From Planktosalinus sp963977065 (GTDB lineage Bacteria > Bacteroidota > Bacteroidia > Flavobacteriales > Flavobacteriaceae): DNA of 64,000 bases. The stretch lies in assembly GCA_963977065.1 (NCBI GenBank), contig CAXBNF010000001.1:430522-494521 (forward strand), read 5' to 3'. Each line of letters starts with the position of its first letter. The first letter of the stretch is position 1. Position numbers and translations under genes: made by a program. This document shows positions 45,671 through 54,200 of this stretch, piece after piece. Below the pieces are notes generated by a model that ran no database searches, was not told the origin of the DNA, and saw only the letters and a list, made by a program, of their open reading frames with translations.

Positions 45671-46153
45671 ATGAATGAACAAGAAGAATACTTTAGAATT
45701 TCCAAAAATGGACATATTCACACACTGAGTGACCGAATACCATTTAATTGGAAAGAACTTTTGATTTGGACTTCTACTTCATTCATATTCTTGATTTTGT
45801 TTTTAGGAATTGGAGTTGGAATTTTTATTGCTGTTTTGACTTTAATCGGTTACGTTCTTTATCGATTTACTTCTTGGATTTATTACTCGGAATTAAAAAT
45901 TGACGAAAAAAGCGGAAAAATAATTCGACTGAAAAAAATACTTGACCGAACTCAAAAAACAGAACTGATAACAGATAAGTTTGACCCAAACCGATTTGAG
46001 TATTCAGAATTAACACGAAGTGGAAAAACAAAATTCTTAATGAATTATCGGACTCATAAAGATTATGAGTTACTCATTTTAAGAAACGAAAACGATAAAA
46101 AGCTGATTGAAAATTATATAAAAGAAAAAATAACTATTTACAACACCAAGTAA
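45671..46153 (+). CDS. Orphan two-helix membrane protein, cassette gene 5
   Basis: 160 aa. Cytoplasmic N-terminus, two closely spaced membrane helices (about 29-46 and 48-66), then a charged C-terminal domain (ELKIDEKSGKIIRLKKILDRTQ), a PH-like or YcxB-like pattern. No name can be assigned. The sequence TTTACAAC (46137-46144) at its 3' end resembles the left end of spacer 2 and may mark the right edge of the array. Confidence 0.75.
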   Translation: MNEQEEYFRISKNGHIHTLSDRIPFNWKELLIWTSTSFIFLILFLGIGVGIFIAVLTLIGYVLYRFTSWIYYSELKIDEKSGKIIRLKKILDRTQKTELITDKFDPNRFEYSELTRSGKTKFLMNYRTHKDYELLILRNENDKKLIENYIKEKITIYNTK

Positions 46154-46244
46154 CTCAAATTACTTCATATTTTTCCTCTCGGAAAATCATCACAAGCGTC
46201 AACGTTTGTGTTTTTTAAGTATCTTAGTTCTTAAATCAGCCACA

Positions 46245-46547
46245 ATGGAAACCACAACAACAAAACCTTCACCAATTCAGCAAAACCTGAAGATTGCTTT
46301 GATTGTATTGGTAGCCTGTTTTGCCCTGTTTTCCTTAGATAAAGATGTTCATACTCCTTCAGACTTGTTTGAATGGGGTAATTTCTTTGCTTTGATACTT
46401 TATTTTACCCCCACTTTTTTGTTAAGCATTTTCTTATTTAAATACGTTTCAAAAAAACTCCATCCATCAGATAGCTTTCTTCTTGCGTTGCTTATAGGCA
46501 TCCCATTCGGTTTTATTTTAGTTATATCTTTGCTACGAGCTTTATAA
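46245..46547 (+). CDS. Small three-helix membrane protein
   Basis: 100 aa with three membrane helices (about 17-35, 48-68 and 78-98). The start at 46245 (METTTTKPSPIQQNLK) is chosen over an upstream in-frame start that would add a hydrophobic, atypical N-terminus. No motif or family recognised. It lies just outside the cassette-like array, separated by a degenerate spacer with the AAGTAA/TTACTT hairpin at 46147-46164. Confidence 0.65.
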   Translation: METTTTKPSPIQQNLKIALIVLVACFALFSLDKDVHTPSDLFEWGNFFALILYFTPTFLLSIFLFKYVSKKLHPSDSFLLALLIGIPFGFILVISLLRAL

Positions 46548-46632
46548 ACCTAAACGAATATTAAATTTGCTATCATCCTTTTGATACTTCAAATCAAAAC
46601 AAGGGCTTTACCTAAAAATTTTTATAAGCAAT

Positions 46633-47943
46633 ATGAACCAACAACTAAACAACCACACCACCAGACTCATTCTACTCCTGCTTCTTTTTACCGGCTTTAT
46701 GGCTTGTGAGGATGCCGAAAAGAATCAAGCGCAAAGCGAAACAATCTTTACGGAGTTGGACTCCCTCATACAAATAAAAAACTATTTTGCTGCGCGTGAC
46801 CTGTTTGAACAACACAGGGAAGACTTAACTGATTACCATCGCTTACGGAGTGGTGTTTTTCTCGACCATGCCTTTAACCGCCCGGAAGCCTCTGCAGCCA
46901 AAACAGACAGTTTGTTGCGTTTCCACGCTTCAGAAATGACCGATTCGCTGCGGTATCAGGTAGAAGCGATTACCCACATCACTTATTCCCGACTTTATGA
47001 ATATCAAAAAGCCAAAGAATCGCTGGAGCAAGTGCTGTCCAACCATACCAAATTCCTGACCCCGCCCGAAAAGGAAAATATGGAAAACACCCTCATCATC
47101 TGGACTGCTTTGGAAGGCCAACCCAAACAAAAAGTAAGCAAGCAAGATGACCTCGAAGTTCCCATATTGCGCGACATTGCCGGACTCCAAAACCTGATGG
47201 TCACCCAGGATACCCTGCAGCAACAGTTTGTATTTGATACCGGTGCCAATATTTCAACCATCACCGAATCCACAGCAACCGCTTTTGGCGTCACCCTTCT
47301 TGACGGCACTTTTGAAGTGGCTGCCATCACCGGCCAAAAAATGCTGTCGCAAGTGGGGCTGTTGCCACGATTTTCGCTGGGAAGTATCATTGTGGAAAAT
47401 GCGATTTTTATTGTAGTCCCTGATGAAGCCCTGGCTTTCCCGCAGATAGATTATCAGATACATGGTATTTTGGGATTTCCGGTTTTGGAAGCCCTGGACG
47501 AAATACAAATCACCGCAGACGACCGTTTTATCGTCCCCAGGGAGCCCGGCCACGCCACAACCGGCAATCTGGCACTTGACTTTTTAACGCCTTTGCTTTA
47601 CCTCAAAGACAGCCGCGGGAGTGGCACCTATATTTTGGACACCGGTGCCAACAACACCATGCTGTTTGATACGTATTATACCTTGCATCAAGAAGAGCTC
47701 TCCGCTGAAAAGGAAACGGACTATTCCTTTGGCGGTGCCGGTAGTTTTGTAACAAAAAAAGGGGTATATGTAACCTTTTTCCCCGAAATAAATGGTAAAA
47801 AGATTGCTATGAATTCCATCATCGTGCTCAAACAACCCCTTAAAGAGGATAATTATTTTTTGGGGAATATAGGTCAGGATTTCATTCAACAATTTGACAC
47901 AATGACCCTTAATTTTGAGCAGATGTATTTGAAGATGGAGTAA
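46633..47943 (+). CDS. Two-lobed retropepsin-like aspartyl protease lipoprotein
   Basis: 436-aa predicted lipoprotein (lipobox Cys25, TGFMACEDA). The N-terminal ~180 residues are helical, TPR-like. Two aspartic protease-type lobes follow, each with DTGAN: D202 (VFDTGANISTI) and D336 (ILDTGANNTML). Each lobe also has a later psi-loop-like glycine motif (HGILGFPVL and LGNIGQDF). Retroviral-type bacterial proteases usually have one such motif and dimerise; here one chain carries both, so it could form a pepsin-like active site alone. The substrate is unknown; the location is periplasmic or surface. Confidence 0.82.
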   Translation: MNQQLNNHTTRLILLLLLFTGFMACEDAEKNQAQSETIFTELDSLIQIKNYFAARDLFEQHREDLTDYHRLRSGVFLDHAFNRPEASAAKTDSLLRFHASEMTDSLRYQVEAITHITYSRLYEYQKAKESLEQVLSNHTKFLTPPEKENMENTLIIWTALEGQPKQKVSKQDDLEVPILRDIAGLQNLMVTQDTLQQQFVFDTGANISTITESTATAFGVTLLDGTFEVAAITGQKMLSQVGLLPRFSLGSIIVENAIFIVVPDEALAFPQIDYQIHGILGFPVLEALDEIQITADDRFIVPREPGHATTGNLALDFLTPLLYLKDSRGSGTYILDTGANNTMLFDTYYTLHQEELSAEKETDYSFGGAGSFVTKKGVYVTFFPEINGKKIAMNSIIVLKQPLKEDNYFLGNIGQDFIQQFDTMTLNFEQMYLKME

Positions 47944-48048
47944 ATAGGGTGTAGGTTTTAGAAACCTCAATTCTTAGTAATAAAACTACCCAAACACTTT
48001 TAAATACTTGTAAAATCCCATATATTTCGTGTCTATTCAGTAATTATC

Positions 48049-49896
48049 ATGAGGAAAGAAAACAATGTACTTCAGTATATAGAAAAGATACTAGAAAACA
48101 GCCCGGCAGACTGGTTGCGGCTCACCACCCATCGGCTGGATATTTATGATGAAAGCCTTGCCAAAACAGAATTCTTAGAGGAGTTTGAACGATTGTTTAA
48201 AGACAATACCTATACAACTGCTGCGCTCAGTAACTTGCCCACAGCTTATGATTACATTCGGTTGGGCCATCCCTTATCTTCTGTACTGGAATGGACAATT
48301 GCTAAACGAAACAACCTCAAACCGGAGCAGGTGATTAGTTTTTCATCAAAGACGGTTCCTGTATTAGCTATTTTAAGGAAAAATCTGTTGGAGAACAAGC
48401 GCACCCAAATTTTTTATACACATGAGTTGCCTGCTTCTTTTGATCCTGAAACTATCCGCCATGTGTATGGGTATAAGTTTGAATTGAAGAAGCTAGCGCA
48501 GGGAGAAGAGGTGCCCGACTTTAACGGCAGCACAGTCTTCGTTACGCAACAGAACACTATAGGAGTTTTTAGCCTAAACCCGGGGGTTGATTTTTACATC
48601 AGTCTTCACCCACCACTGGGAAGTGTTTTACTGGTCAATGGGATGCAAAATACAAGCTATGTTTCTGAAATTCAGCATGTGCGCAGAAGGGAAACCATTG
48701 CCATGACCCCGGCTGATTGTTTTGATGCCTTGCAGCAACTCATTGGAAAACCATCTTCTGACCGCGAACAGAGCAACGCAGAGGCCAATAAAAGAAGTGT
48801 CGAAGCCTCTATTCACCAAATTACAGCGGCAAGCTCAAAAGCACTCATCGGTTCCTCCGGGCTATCAGTTCAATATGCCATAATGATGGGACTCATTGAC
48901 GATGCCCTGGCAACACACCCGGGGAAAAGCATCAAATTCATTGTGCCTCCAAATTGCTATGGCGGCACCAACGACCAGGCAAGACGGGTTGCTGCCTGTG
49001 TCAATAATGTGGAAATACTGGATTTGCCTGTGGATGGCGACCACAATATGGTGCAGAGTATCAATAGCGTATTGAAAAGGGTTGCCAGAGAAGATGCCGT
49101 GCCTTATATCATCGCTGAAATCCCTACCAACCCCAGGGTAGAAGTCCCTGACCTGGAACACTTAAGAGAAGTATTGAGCCAAGTCAGGCACACGGCAAGT
49201 GGGGAAATTGCAGTTGACCCTGTGTTTATTTTGGACCAAACCTTTTGTCCGAATGTACAATTTCTAAGTAAAACAGGAATCCTCTCTTCCATCAGAACCA
49301 TTTCCTATGTGAGTGGTTCGAAATTTCCCAGTGGTGGGAAATGCACTGCCGGATACTGTGTAGCCAATGAAAAAGCCAAAGGCTTGATGCCAGCTATAGA
49401 AAAGCACCTCAAGCTTTGTGATAACGAGGCTACTGACCTTCAATTGGAACTATTGGCAGAACAACTGCCCTCAATGAACCAACGAATTGCAGACGCCTAT
49501 CAAAATACGCGGGCATTTGTCAACTACATCAAAGATCTATTGCCCGAGGCAAAGATTAATTTTGTCACAGAGGCACTGGCACAACAGGGATTTACACCTT
49601 CTGTATTTTCACTCGACCTTCCCACAAAAGGGAATACAGACGAAGAACGGGAAACTTATAAAAGGAGGTTGAACCAAAAACTCATCGATATGATGATTAC
49701 TGAAATCCCTGAAGAAAGTAAGTATTGTGTGAGTTATGGACAGTTAAAAGGCTGTTATTGGACGATTCCCGCTACGTCTACTCAAGGTACTACCAAAGAA
49801 GCCGACAAAGATTATATTGCCCGTGTATCGCTATCTCCAACCATGGATTTGGAACGTCATAAAAAGGTGTTTGCAGACTTTGCAGCGCAAATTTAA
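48049..49896 (+). CDS. PLP-dependent enzyme, Cys/Met-metabolism-like
   Basis: 615 aa, longer than typical cystathionine synthase/lyase-type enzymes (~400 aa). The C-terminal two thirds resemble the fold type I aminotransferase superfamily: IAEIPTNPRVEVPDLEHL (Cys/Met enzymes have NPxxxxxD here), FILDQTFCPN, and the probable PLP lysine in YVSGSKFPSGGKCTAG. The N-terminal ~200 residues are an additional domain. It is likely cytoplasmic; the reaction (gamma- or beta-elimination or transfer) cannot be specified. Monocistronic on + strand. Confidence 0.72.
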   Translation: MRKENNVLQYIEKILENSPADWLRLTTHRLDIYDESLAKTEFLEEFERLFKDNTYTTAALSNLPTAYDYIRLGHPLSSVLEWTIAKRNNLKPEQVISFSSKTVPVLAILRKNLLENKRTQIFYTHELPASFDPETIRHVYGYKFELKKLAQGEEVPDFNGSTVFVTQQNTIGVFSLNPGVDFYISLHPPLGSVLLVNGMQNTSYVSEIQHVRRRETIAMTPADCFDALQQLIGKPSSDREQSNAEANKRSVEASIHQITAASSKALIGSSGLSVQYAIMMGLIDDALATHPGKSIKFIVPPNCYGGTNDQARRVAACVNNVEILDLPVDGDHNMVQSINSVLKRVAREDAVPYIIAEIPTNPRVEVPDLEHLREVLSQVRHTASGEIAVDPVFILDQTFCPNVQFLSKTGILSSIRTISYVSGSKFPSGGKCTAGYCVANEKAKGLMPAIEKHLKLCDNEATDLQLELLAEQLPSMNQRIADAYQNTRAFVNYIKDLLPEAKINFVTEALAQQGFTPSVFSLDLPTKGNTDEERETYKRRLNQKLIDMMITEIPEESKYCVSYGQLKGCYWTIPATSTQGTTKEADKDYIARVSLSPTMDLERHKKVFADFAAQI

Positions 49897-49943
49897 TTGT
49901 CGCTGTGGTTTGAAAAGTATTTCCCAGTCTCAGTGATCCCCCG

Positions 49944-51317
49944 CTACCTCCCTATTGCATCACGTGACACACTACCTATCCTTTTAACAAAAACCTCCCA
50001 AATAAAAACCCCCATCACCACCAAATACTCCAACGCCACCAACCACAAGTTCTCCTGAAACCCACCCGTGCCATAGGCAGAGTAACTCAGTACAATCATA
50101 AAACTCCACACGAGCAGAAAACGGTAACGGGTAAAAATGCTCAATACCAATGGGACGGTCAAATACCAGGGATGTACCGTGGTGGAAAGTAGGTAGTAAA
50201 AACAAATGCCAAACAGCATCAACACCAACAAGCGGGAAAGGTCTTTTGCTTTTTTAAAGAAGCTGAGGTACAGTAAAAACACAATCACCACAAGCGGCAG
50301 TATTTTCCCCACAGTGCCAATAATGTTCCAGCCCACGGTTTCAAAACCAATCCAGCGAATGAGGTAATACACACTGGCGTTAAACTCAAAGCTGATAAAG
50401 TAGAGGCTAAGGGTGGCTGAGAAGTTCTCAATAAAAGCTTTGGAAAGAAAGGGCACAAACAGCAAAGCCACGGTCAAGAAAACTACCAAATAATACTTAC
50501 TTAGTTGCTTCAGTGCTTGTCGTATCGACGGGAATTGACTTCTAAAATAAGGCAACAACAACGGCAAAAACAGCAGGGGAATGAGTTTGGTCGTTACAGA
50601 GAGTCCTAAAAACACCGCACTCCACAACCACTTTTTAACGGCCATAAAGTACAAGGCCCCCACCAAAAAGAAAACCATCACGCCTTCAAAATGCAGGTTG
50701 CCGGTGAGTTCGATAATGATAAACGGGTTTAGGAAAAACCAGAAAATATAGTGTTTAGGGAGACTTAGTTTTTCCAGTAATTTCTTTCCAAAAAACAAGG
50801 TCCCAATGTCTGTTGCAATTAGGATACCCTTCAGCACGATTACAGCCCCTAAAATACTGTTTCCGGCAACAAAGGCGGCTATGGCATAACAAAACTGCAA
50901 TACCGGCGGGTAGTTGCTGTAGTTACTGGCGTTGAGGGTGCCCATACCGCTGATTAGTTCTTGTCCCTGAGGGACCGTCATTCCGAGCGAAGCGAAGGAA
51001 TCCGGAGTAAAAAGGTAGGGATTGATGCCTTGAATCAACAGCCGTCCGTCCCAAAGGAAGCGGTAAAAGTCTTGGGAGAGGTTGGGGATGGAAAAAATGA
51101 AAACAGCTCTAAAGACGATACCCGTCCAGAACAAGAAGTTGAAATTGCCGGTGTTGGTTTCTACCAGTTTGTAAAACAAAAAGAACAAGGCAGCATAGAG
51201 GCTGAGCAGCTTGGTAAAATCACTGCGTTCCAGTTGGTAGGCAAAGGACCCATAAAACACAAGGCTTGCCAAAACCATCAGCAGGGGGATGCGGTGGAGT
51301 TGCAGCCAGAGCCTCAT
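49944..51317 (-). CDS. GT-C type membrane glycosyltransferase
   Basis: 457 aa with about 11-12 membrane helices. An early luminal motif SQDFYRFLWDGRLLIQGINPY (acidic D-F...D pair, around residue 80-100) is like GT-C mannosyltransferases that use polyprenyl-linked sugars. The start overlaps the upstream GT2 gene's stop by 4 bp, indicating translational coupling. Residues SFASLGMT correspond to a short dispersed repeat (50976-51002) embedded in frame. It is last in a four-gene operon. Likely product: a glycolipid or surface glycan. Confidence 0.82.
   Translation of the reverse strand: MRLWLQLHRIPLLMVLASLVFYGSFAYQLERSDFTKLLSLYAALFFLFYKLVETNTGNFNFLFWTGIVFRAVFIFSIPNLSQDFYRFLWDGRLLIQGINPYLFTPDSFASLGMTVPQGQELISGMGTLNASNYSNYPPVLQFCYAIAAFVAGNSILGAVIVLKGILIATDIGTLFFGKKLLEKLSLPKHYIFWFFLNPFIIIELTGNLHFEGVMVFFLVGALYFMAVKKWLWSAVFLGLSVTTKLIPLLFLPLLLPYFRSQFPSIRQALKQLSKYYLVVFLTVALLFVPFLSKAFIENFSATLSLYFISFEFNASVYYLIRWIGFETVGWNIIGTVGKILPLVVIVFLLYLSFFKKAKDLSRLLVLMLFGICFYYLLSTTVHPWYLTVPLVLSIFTRYRFLLVWSFMIVLSYSAYGTGGFQENLWLVALEYLVVMGVFIWEVFVKRIGSVSRDAIGR
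50976..51002. repeat. Dispersed repeat embedded in GT-C coding region
   Basis: The sequence CGTCATTCCGAGCGAAGCGA and the seven bases after it resemble an interspersed repeat common in Bacteroidota intergenic DNA. Here it is in frame inside the gene (minus strand reading DSFASLGMT). Confidence 0.5.
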
Positions 51318-52801
51318 GAGCTTCGCTTAAGCGATTTAAAAAACACATACCCAAAGCCAAGGAATAGCATCAGGTGAAAGGGAAATAAACCAAAATCACC
51401 TTCCTTGCCCACCACAAAAGCGCTGTACATCCCAAAGGCGAAATACAGCATCAACAACCCTTCAATAAGCACGTGTGGTGATACTTTTTCTTTTAAGTAG
51501 ATATTGCCTTTCCAGCTGTCTTTGATGGAGTTGATATTGAACTTGGGGGTTCTGATGAATTCGCTTTTCTTTCCAAAATGCCCTTCCAAAATAGCGATGG
51601 TATTGTGCAATGAAAAGCCCATCGCAATCGAGAAAAACGTAAAAAACATTCCAATGTATTTAAAGAAATTGAGAACGCCGCCACCGTATATTTTTTTGAA
51701 CATAAACCAGTAACAAACAAAAAAGATGAGTGTGCTGATTACAAAAAAGCTCATTACGATAAAATATACTTTTAAGTGGGCATATTCATTTTTGATGTAG
51801 AGCATCGGGATACTCAAAACAGCCACAATAAAGATGTTCAAAAACATGGTGCTGTTGAGCAAATGCAGGAGTCCGTGTATTTTTGTTTTCAACGAAATGG
51901 TAGGGGAGCTAAGCAATCGCCATTTCATTTTCTGAAAGTTCTCAGCACCGCCCTTGTTCCATCTGAACTGCTGAGAACGCGCCGCACTAATCACTACCGG
52001 AAGCTCTGCCGGTGTTTCCACATCTTCCAGATAAGCAAACTTCCAGCCCTTCATTTGGGCGCGGTAACTCAGGTCGAGGTCTTCAGTGAGGGTGTCGCCT
52101 TCCCAGTTCCCGGCATCGAGGATGCATTGCTTTCGCCAAATGCCGGCAGTACCATTAAAATTGATAAAGTGATTCTGACTATTTCTACCCACCTGCTCCA
52201 GGCTAAAATGGGCATCAAGCGCAAATGCCTGTACTTTTGTAAGGATGGAATAATCACGGTTGATATGCCCCCAGCGGGTTTGCACCACACCAATATTCTC
52301 TGAGGTAAAATGGGGGACTGTGCGTTTTAACCAGTCGGGTTTGGGGAGGAAGTCGGCATCAAAAATGGCGATGAATTCCCCTTTAGCGGTGTTCAAGCCT
52401 TCTTTGAGTGCCCCGGCTTTGAAGCCGGTTCTTTTTTCGCGTAAAACGTGTTGGATGTCCACACCGGTTTGTTGCAATTCAGTGATCAAAGCAGCTGTTT
52501 CTGCAAGGGTTTCATCTGTGGAGTCATCGAGCACTTGTATTTCCAAACGCTCTTTGGGATAGTCCATCAATACAATGTTTCTCAAAAGCCGCTCCATCAC
52601 ATATTTCTCATTATAAACCGGCAATTGAATGGTTACAGAAGGCACTTCATCAAGGTGTTCCCAATTGATTTTTTTGGGAGTTTCCTTTTTGTTTTGGGCT
52701 CTCACATAATTAAAAAGCAAGTTCAATTGCGCCAGTGCATAAATCAAAATAAAGATTAATGCCGTTGTGTAAACAATGATGGTTATGGTTTCTAAAATCA
52801 C
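51314..52801 (-). CDS. Processive-type family 2 glycosyltransferase
   Basis: 495 aa. N-terminal membrane helix, then a GT-A catalytic domain with VLDDSTDET, IFDADF, TLTEDLDLSYR and the QxxRW motif (SQQFRWNKGG), then four to five C-terminal helices. This is the layout of cellulose-synthase/ceramide-glucosyltransferase-like enzymes, which polymerise or transfer sugar at the cytoplasmic face of the inner membrane. 4-bp overlaps join it to both its upstream GT2 and its downstream GT-C neighbour. The donor sugar is unknown. Confidence 0.88.
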   Translation of the reverse strand: MILETITIIVYTTALIFILIYALAQLNLLFNYVRAQNKKETPKKINWEHLDEVPSVTIQLPVYNEKYVMERLLRNIVLMDYPKERLEIQVLDDSTDETLAETAALITELQQTGVDIQHVLREKRTGFKAGALKEGLNTAKGEFIAIFDADFLPKPDWLKRTVPHFTSENIGVVQTRWGHINRDYSILTKVQAFALDAHFSLEQVGRNSQNHFINFNGTAGIWRKQCILDAGNWEGDTLTEDLDLSYRAQMKGWKFAYLEDVETPAELPVVISAARSQQFRWNKGGAENFQKMKWRLLSSPTISLKTKIHGLLHLLNSTMFLNIFIVAVLSIPMLYIKNEYAHLKVYFIVMSFFVISTLIFFVCYWFMFKKIYGGGVLNFFKYIGMFFTFFSIAMGFSLHNTIAILEGHFGKKSEFIRTPKFNINSIKDSWKGNIYLKEKVSPHVLIEGLLMLYFAFGMYSAFVVGKEGDFGLFPFHLMLFLGFGYVFFKSLKRSS

Positions 52802-53493
52802 TTTTTAAAACTGTATTTAAAGATCCAACCTAGTATTTTTATTCCGGCTTTGACCGCTGCTTTTAAGTTTCCTGAAATTTTAGAAATACCAATGCGGTTT
52901 TTATAACGCACGGGCACTTCCACATAGGTATAGTTTTTTTTCAGGGCTTTCAGTTGCATTTCTACCGTCCAGCCATAGGTTTTGTCTTCCATTTGCAAAG
53001 CTAAAAGTTTTGAATATTTTATCGCCCTAAATGGCCCTAAATCTGTAAAACGAGCCCTAAAAAATAAACGCATTAAGGTGGTAGCGAGCCAATTTCCGAA
53101 TATTTGGGGAAAGGTCATAGAACCTTTTTCGCGTAAGCGCTTGGCTCTGGCACCAATCACTAAGTCGATGTTTTCTTCAATAATGGGTCTCACGATTTTA
53201 GTCAATTCTTCAGGATAATCGCTGTAATCGCCGTCAAGAAAAACCACAATGTCCGGTTTCTTTTCTTGCCCGGCAAGATAGTCCAGCCCTTTTAAACAGG
53301 CATAGCCATACCCCATATTTTCTTCCCGCAACACGGTGGCACCGGCTTTTTTGGCAACGGCTTCCGTCTGGTCTGAGGAGGTGTTGTTGACCACAATAAT
53401 TTCTGAAACAAGTGTGGGAATGTCTGCAATCACCTTACCGATGGACGCCTCTTCATTAAATGCCGGAATAATAACCCTGATGTCTGTACTCAT
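52798..53493 (-). CDS. Family 2 glycosyltransferase, polyprenyl-phosphate-sugar synthase-like
   Basis: 231 aa with the GT-A domain only: VIIPAFNEEASIGKVI, VVNNTSSDQT, and the metal-binding FLDGDYSDYPEE (DxD). The C-terminal YKNRIGISKISGNLKAAVKAG matches DPM1/GtrB-like synthases that make polyprenyl-phosphate hexose. Such a product would be the donor for the GT-C enzyme two genes downstream. Its stop overlaps the next gene by 4 bp and its start directly abuts the MORN-repeat gene's stop. Confidence 0.87.
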   Translation of the reverse strand: MSTDIRVIIPAFNEEASIGKVIADIPTLVSEIIVVNNTSSDQTEAVAKKAGATVLREENMGYGYACLKGLDYLAGQEKKPDIVVFLDGDYSDYPEELTKIVRPIIEENIDLVIGARAKRLREKGSMTFPQIFGNWLATTLMRLFFRARFTDLGPFRAIKYSKLLALQMEDKTYGWTVEMQLKALKKNYTYVEVPVRYKNRIGISKISGNLKAAVKAGIKILGWIFKYSFKK

Positions 53494-53970
53494 TTAAAAC
53501 TGCACTTGGGGATTGTCTTTTCTAAAACTCCAAAGCGATGTCCACTCTCCCTTTTTTTGATTTCCCTCATATTTGATCGCCTTTTGAAGTCCGTGATTGG
53601 TGTATTCCAAAGCAAAACCTTCTCGTTTTCCGTTTTCAAATTGCATTTTCACTTTTTTGTTTCTTTCATAAAAGATCCACCAACCATTTTTTATACCTGA
53701 AGCAAAGTGACCTTCTTTCAAGAGCGCTTTTTCTTCGGAATAAAAATACCAATAACCTTCCTTTTTATCCTTATGATAATGTCCTTTTTTTTGTGTGCTC
53801 CCATCCTGGAAATAATAAACCCAATAGCCCTCTTTTAAATCATTTTCTACCCAGCCTTCCTTTATGAGAGTGCCGGATTCATCATACTCTTTAATAAATT
53901 CCTTTTCTGAAGCCAATGGTGGAAGTAGAAAAAGAACACAGATTGTTTTTATAAATAAGGATGCACTCAT
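53494..53970 (-). CDS. Exported MORN/YwqK-like repeat protein
   Basis: 158 aa with a signal peptide (FLLPPLAS). About five tandem ~22-residue repeats read roughly KEGYWVYYFQDGSTQKKGHY, KEGYWYFYSEEKALLKEGHF and NGWWIFYERNKKVKMQFENG, the MORN/YwqK pattern. It is the first gene of the glycosyltransferase operon (TAA directly followed by ATG of the next gene). Its role could be membrane or glycan contact; the family's frequent annotation as an antitoxin is not supported by any toxin nearby. Confidence 0.78.
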   Translation of the reverse strand: MSASLFIKTICVLFLLPPLASEKEFIKEYDESGTLIKEGWVENDLKEGYWVYYFQDGSTQKKGHYHKDKKEGYWYFYSEEKALLKEGHFASGIKNGWWIFYERNKKVKMQFENGKREGFALEYTNHGLQKAIKYEGNQKKGEWTSLWSFRKDNPQVQF

Positions 53971-54077
53971 AATTTTTGTTTTGACGTAAAGAGATTAAAA
54001 AACTAACAACCCGATGGCTGCTAACTTAGATACGAAGCCTAAAGCGAAAAGGTTTTGAGGAAGGAGCGTTTAATTTT

Positions 54078-54113
54078 AAGTCTTATGTCTTGAGTCTTGA
54101 AGTCATACGTCTG
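54078..54113. repeat. AAGTCTTATGTCTTGAG-type repeat
   Basis: Imperfect repeats of AGTCTTATGTCTTGAG-like units in the 230-bp gap before the outer-membrane protein gene. On the opposite strand these are the AAGAC repeats of 35081-35110. The rest of the gap shows no ORF. Confidence 0.5.
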
Positions 54114-54200
54114 TTTTAAATATTTTTTTATCAGAAAAAAACCGACTCCATCTTTTTACCGTAAGTAGGGTAAGACTAACAATTCTAAAAATTAAAAAAG

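Noticed and set aside
47004..47390. 128-aa open frame on the minus strand inside the aspartyl protease gene
   Set aside because: It lies fully opposite a well-supported gene, has no signal, motif or start context, and its composition is that of an antisense shadow.
53494..53970. MORN/YwqK protein as an antitoxin
   Set aside because: It has a signal peptide and no toxin gene is adjacent; the antitoxin label for this repeat family is not supported here.
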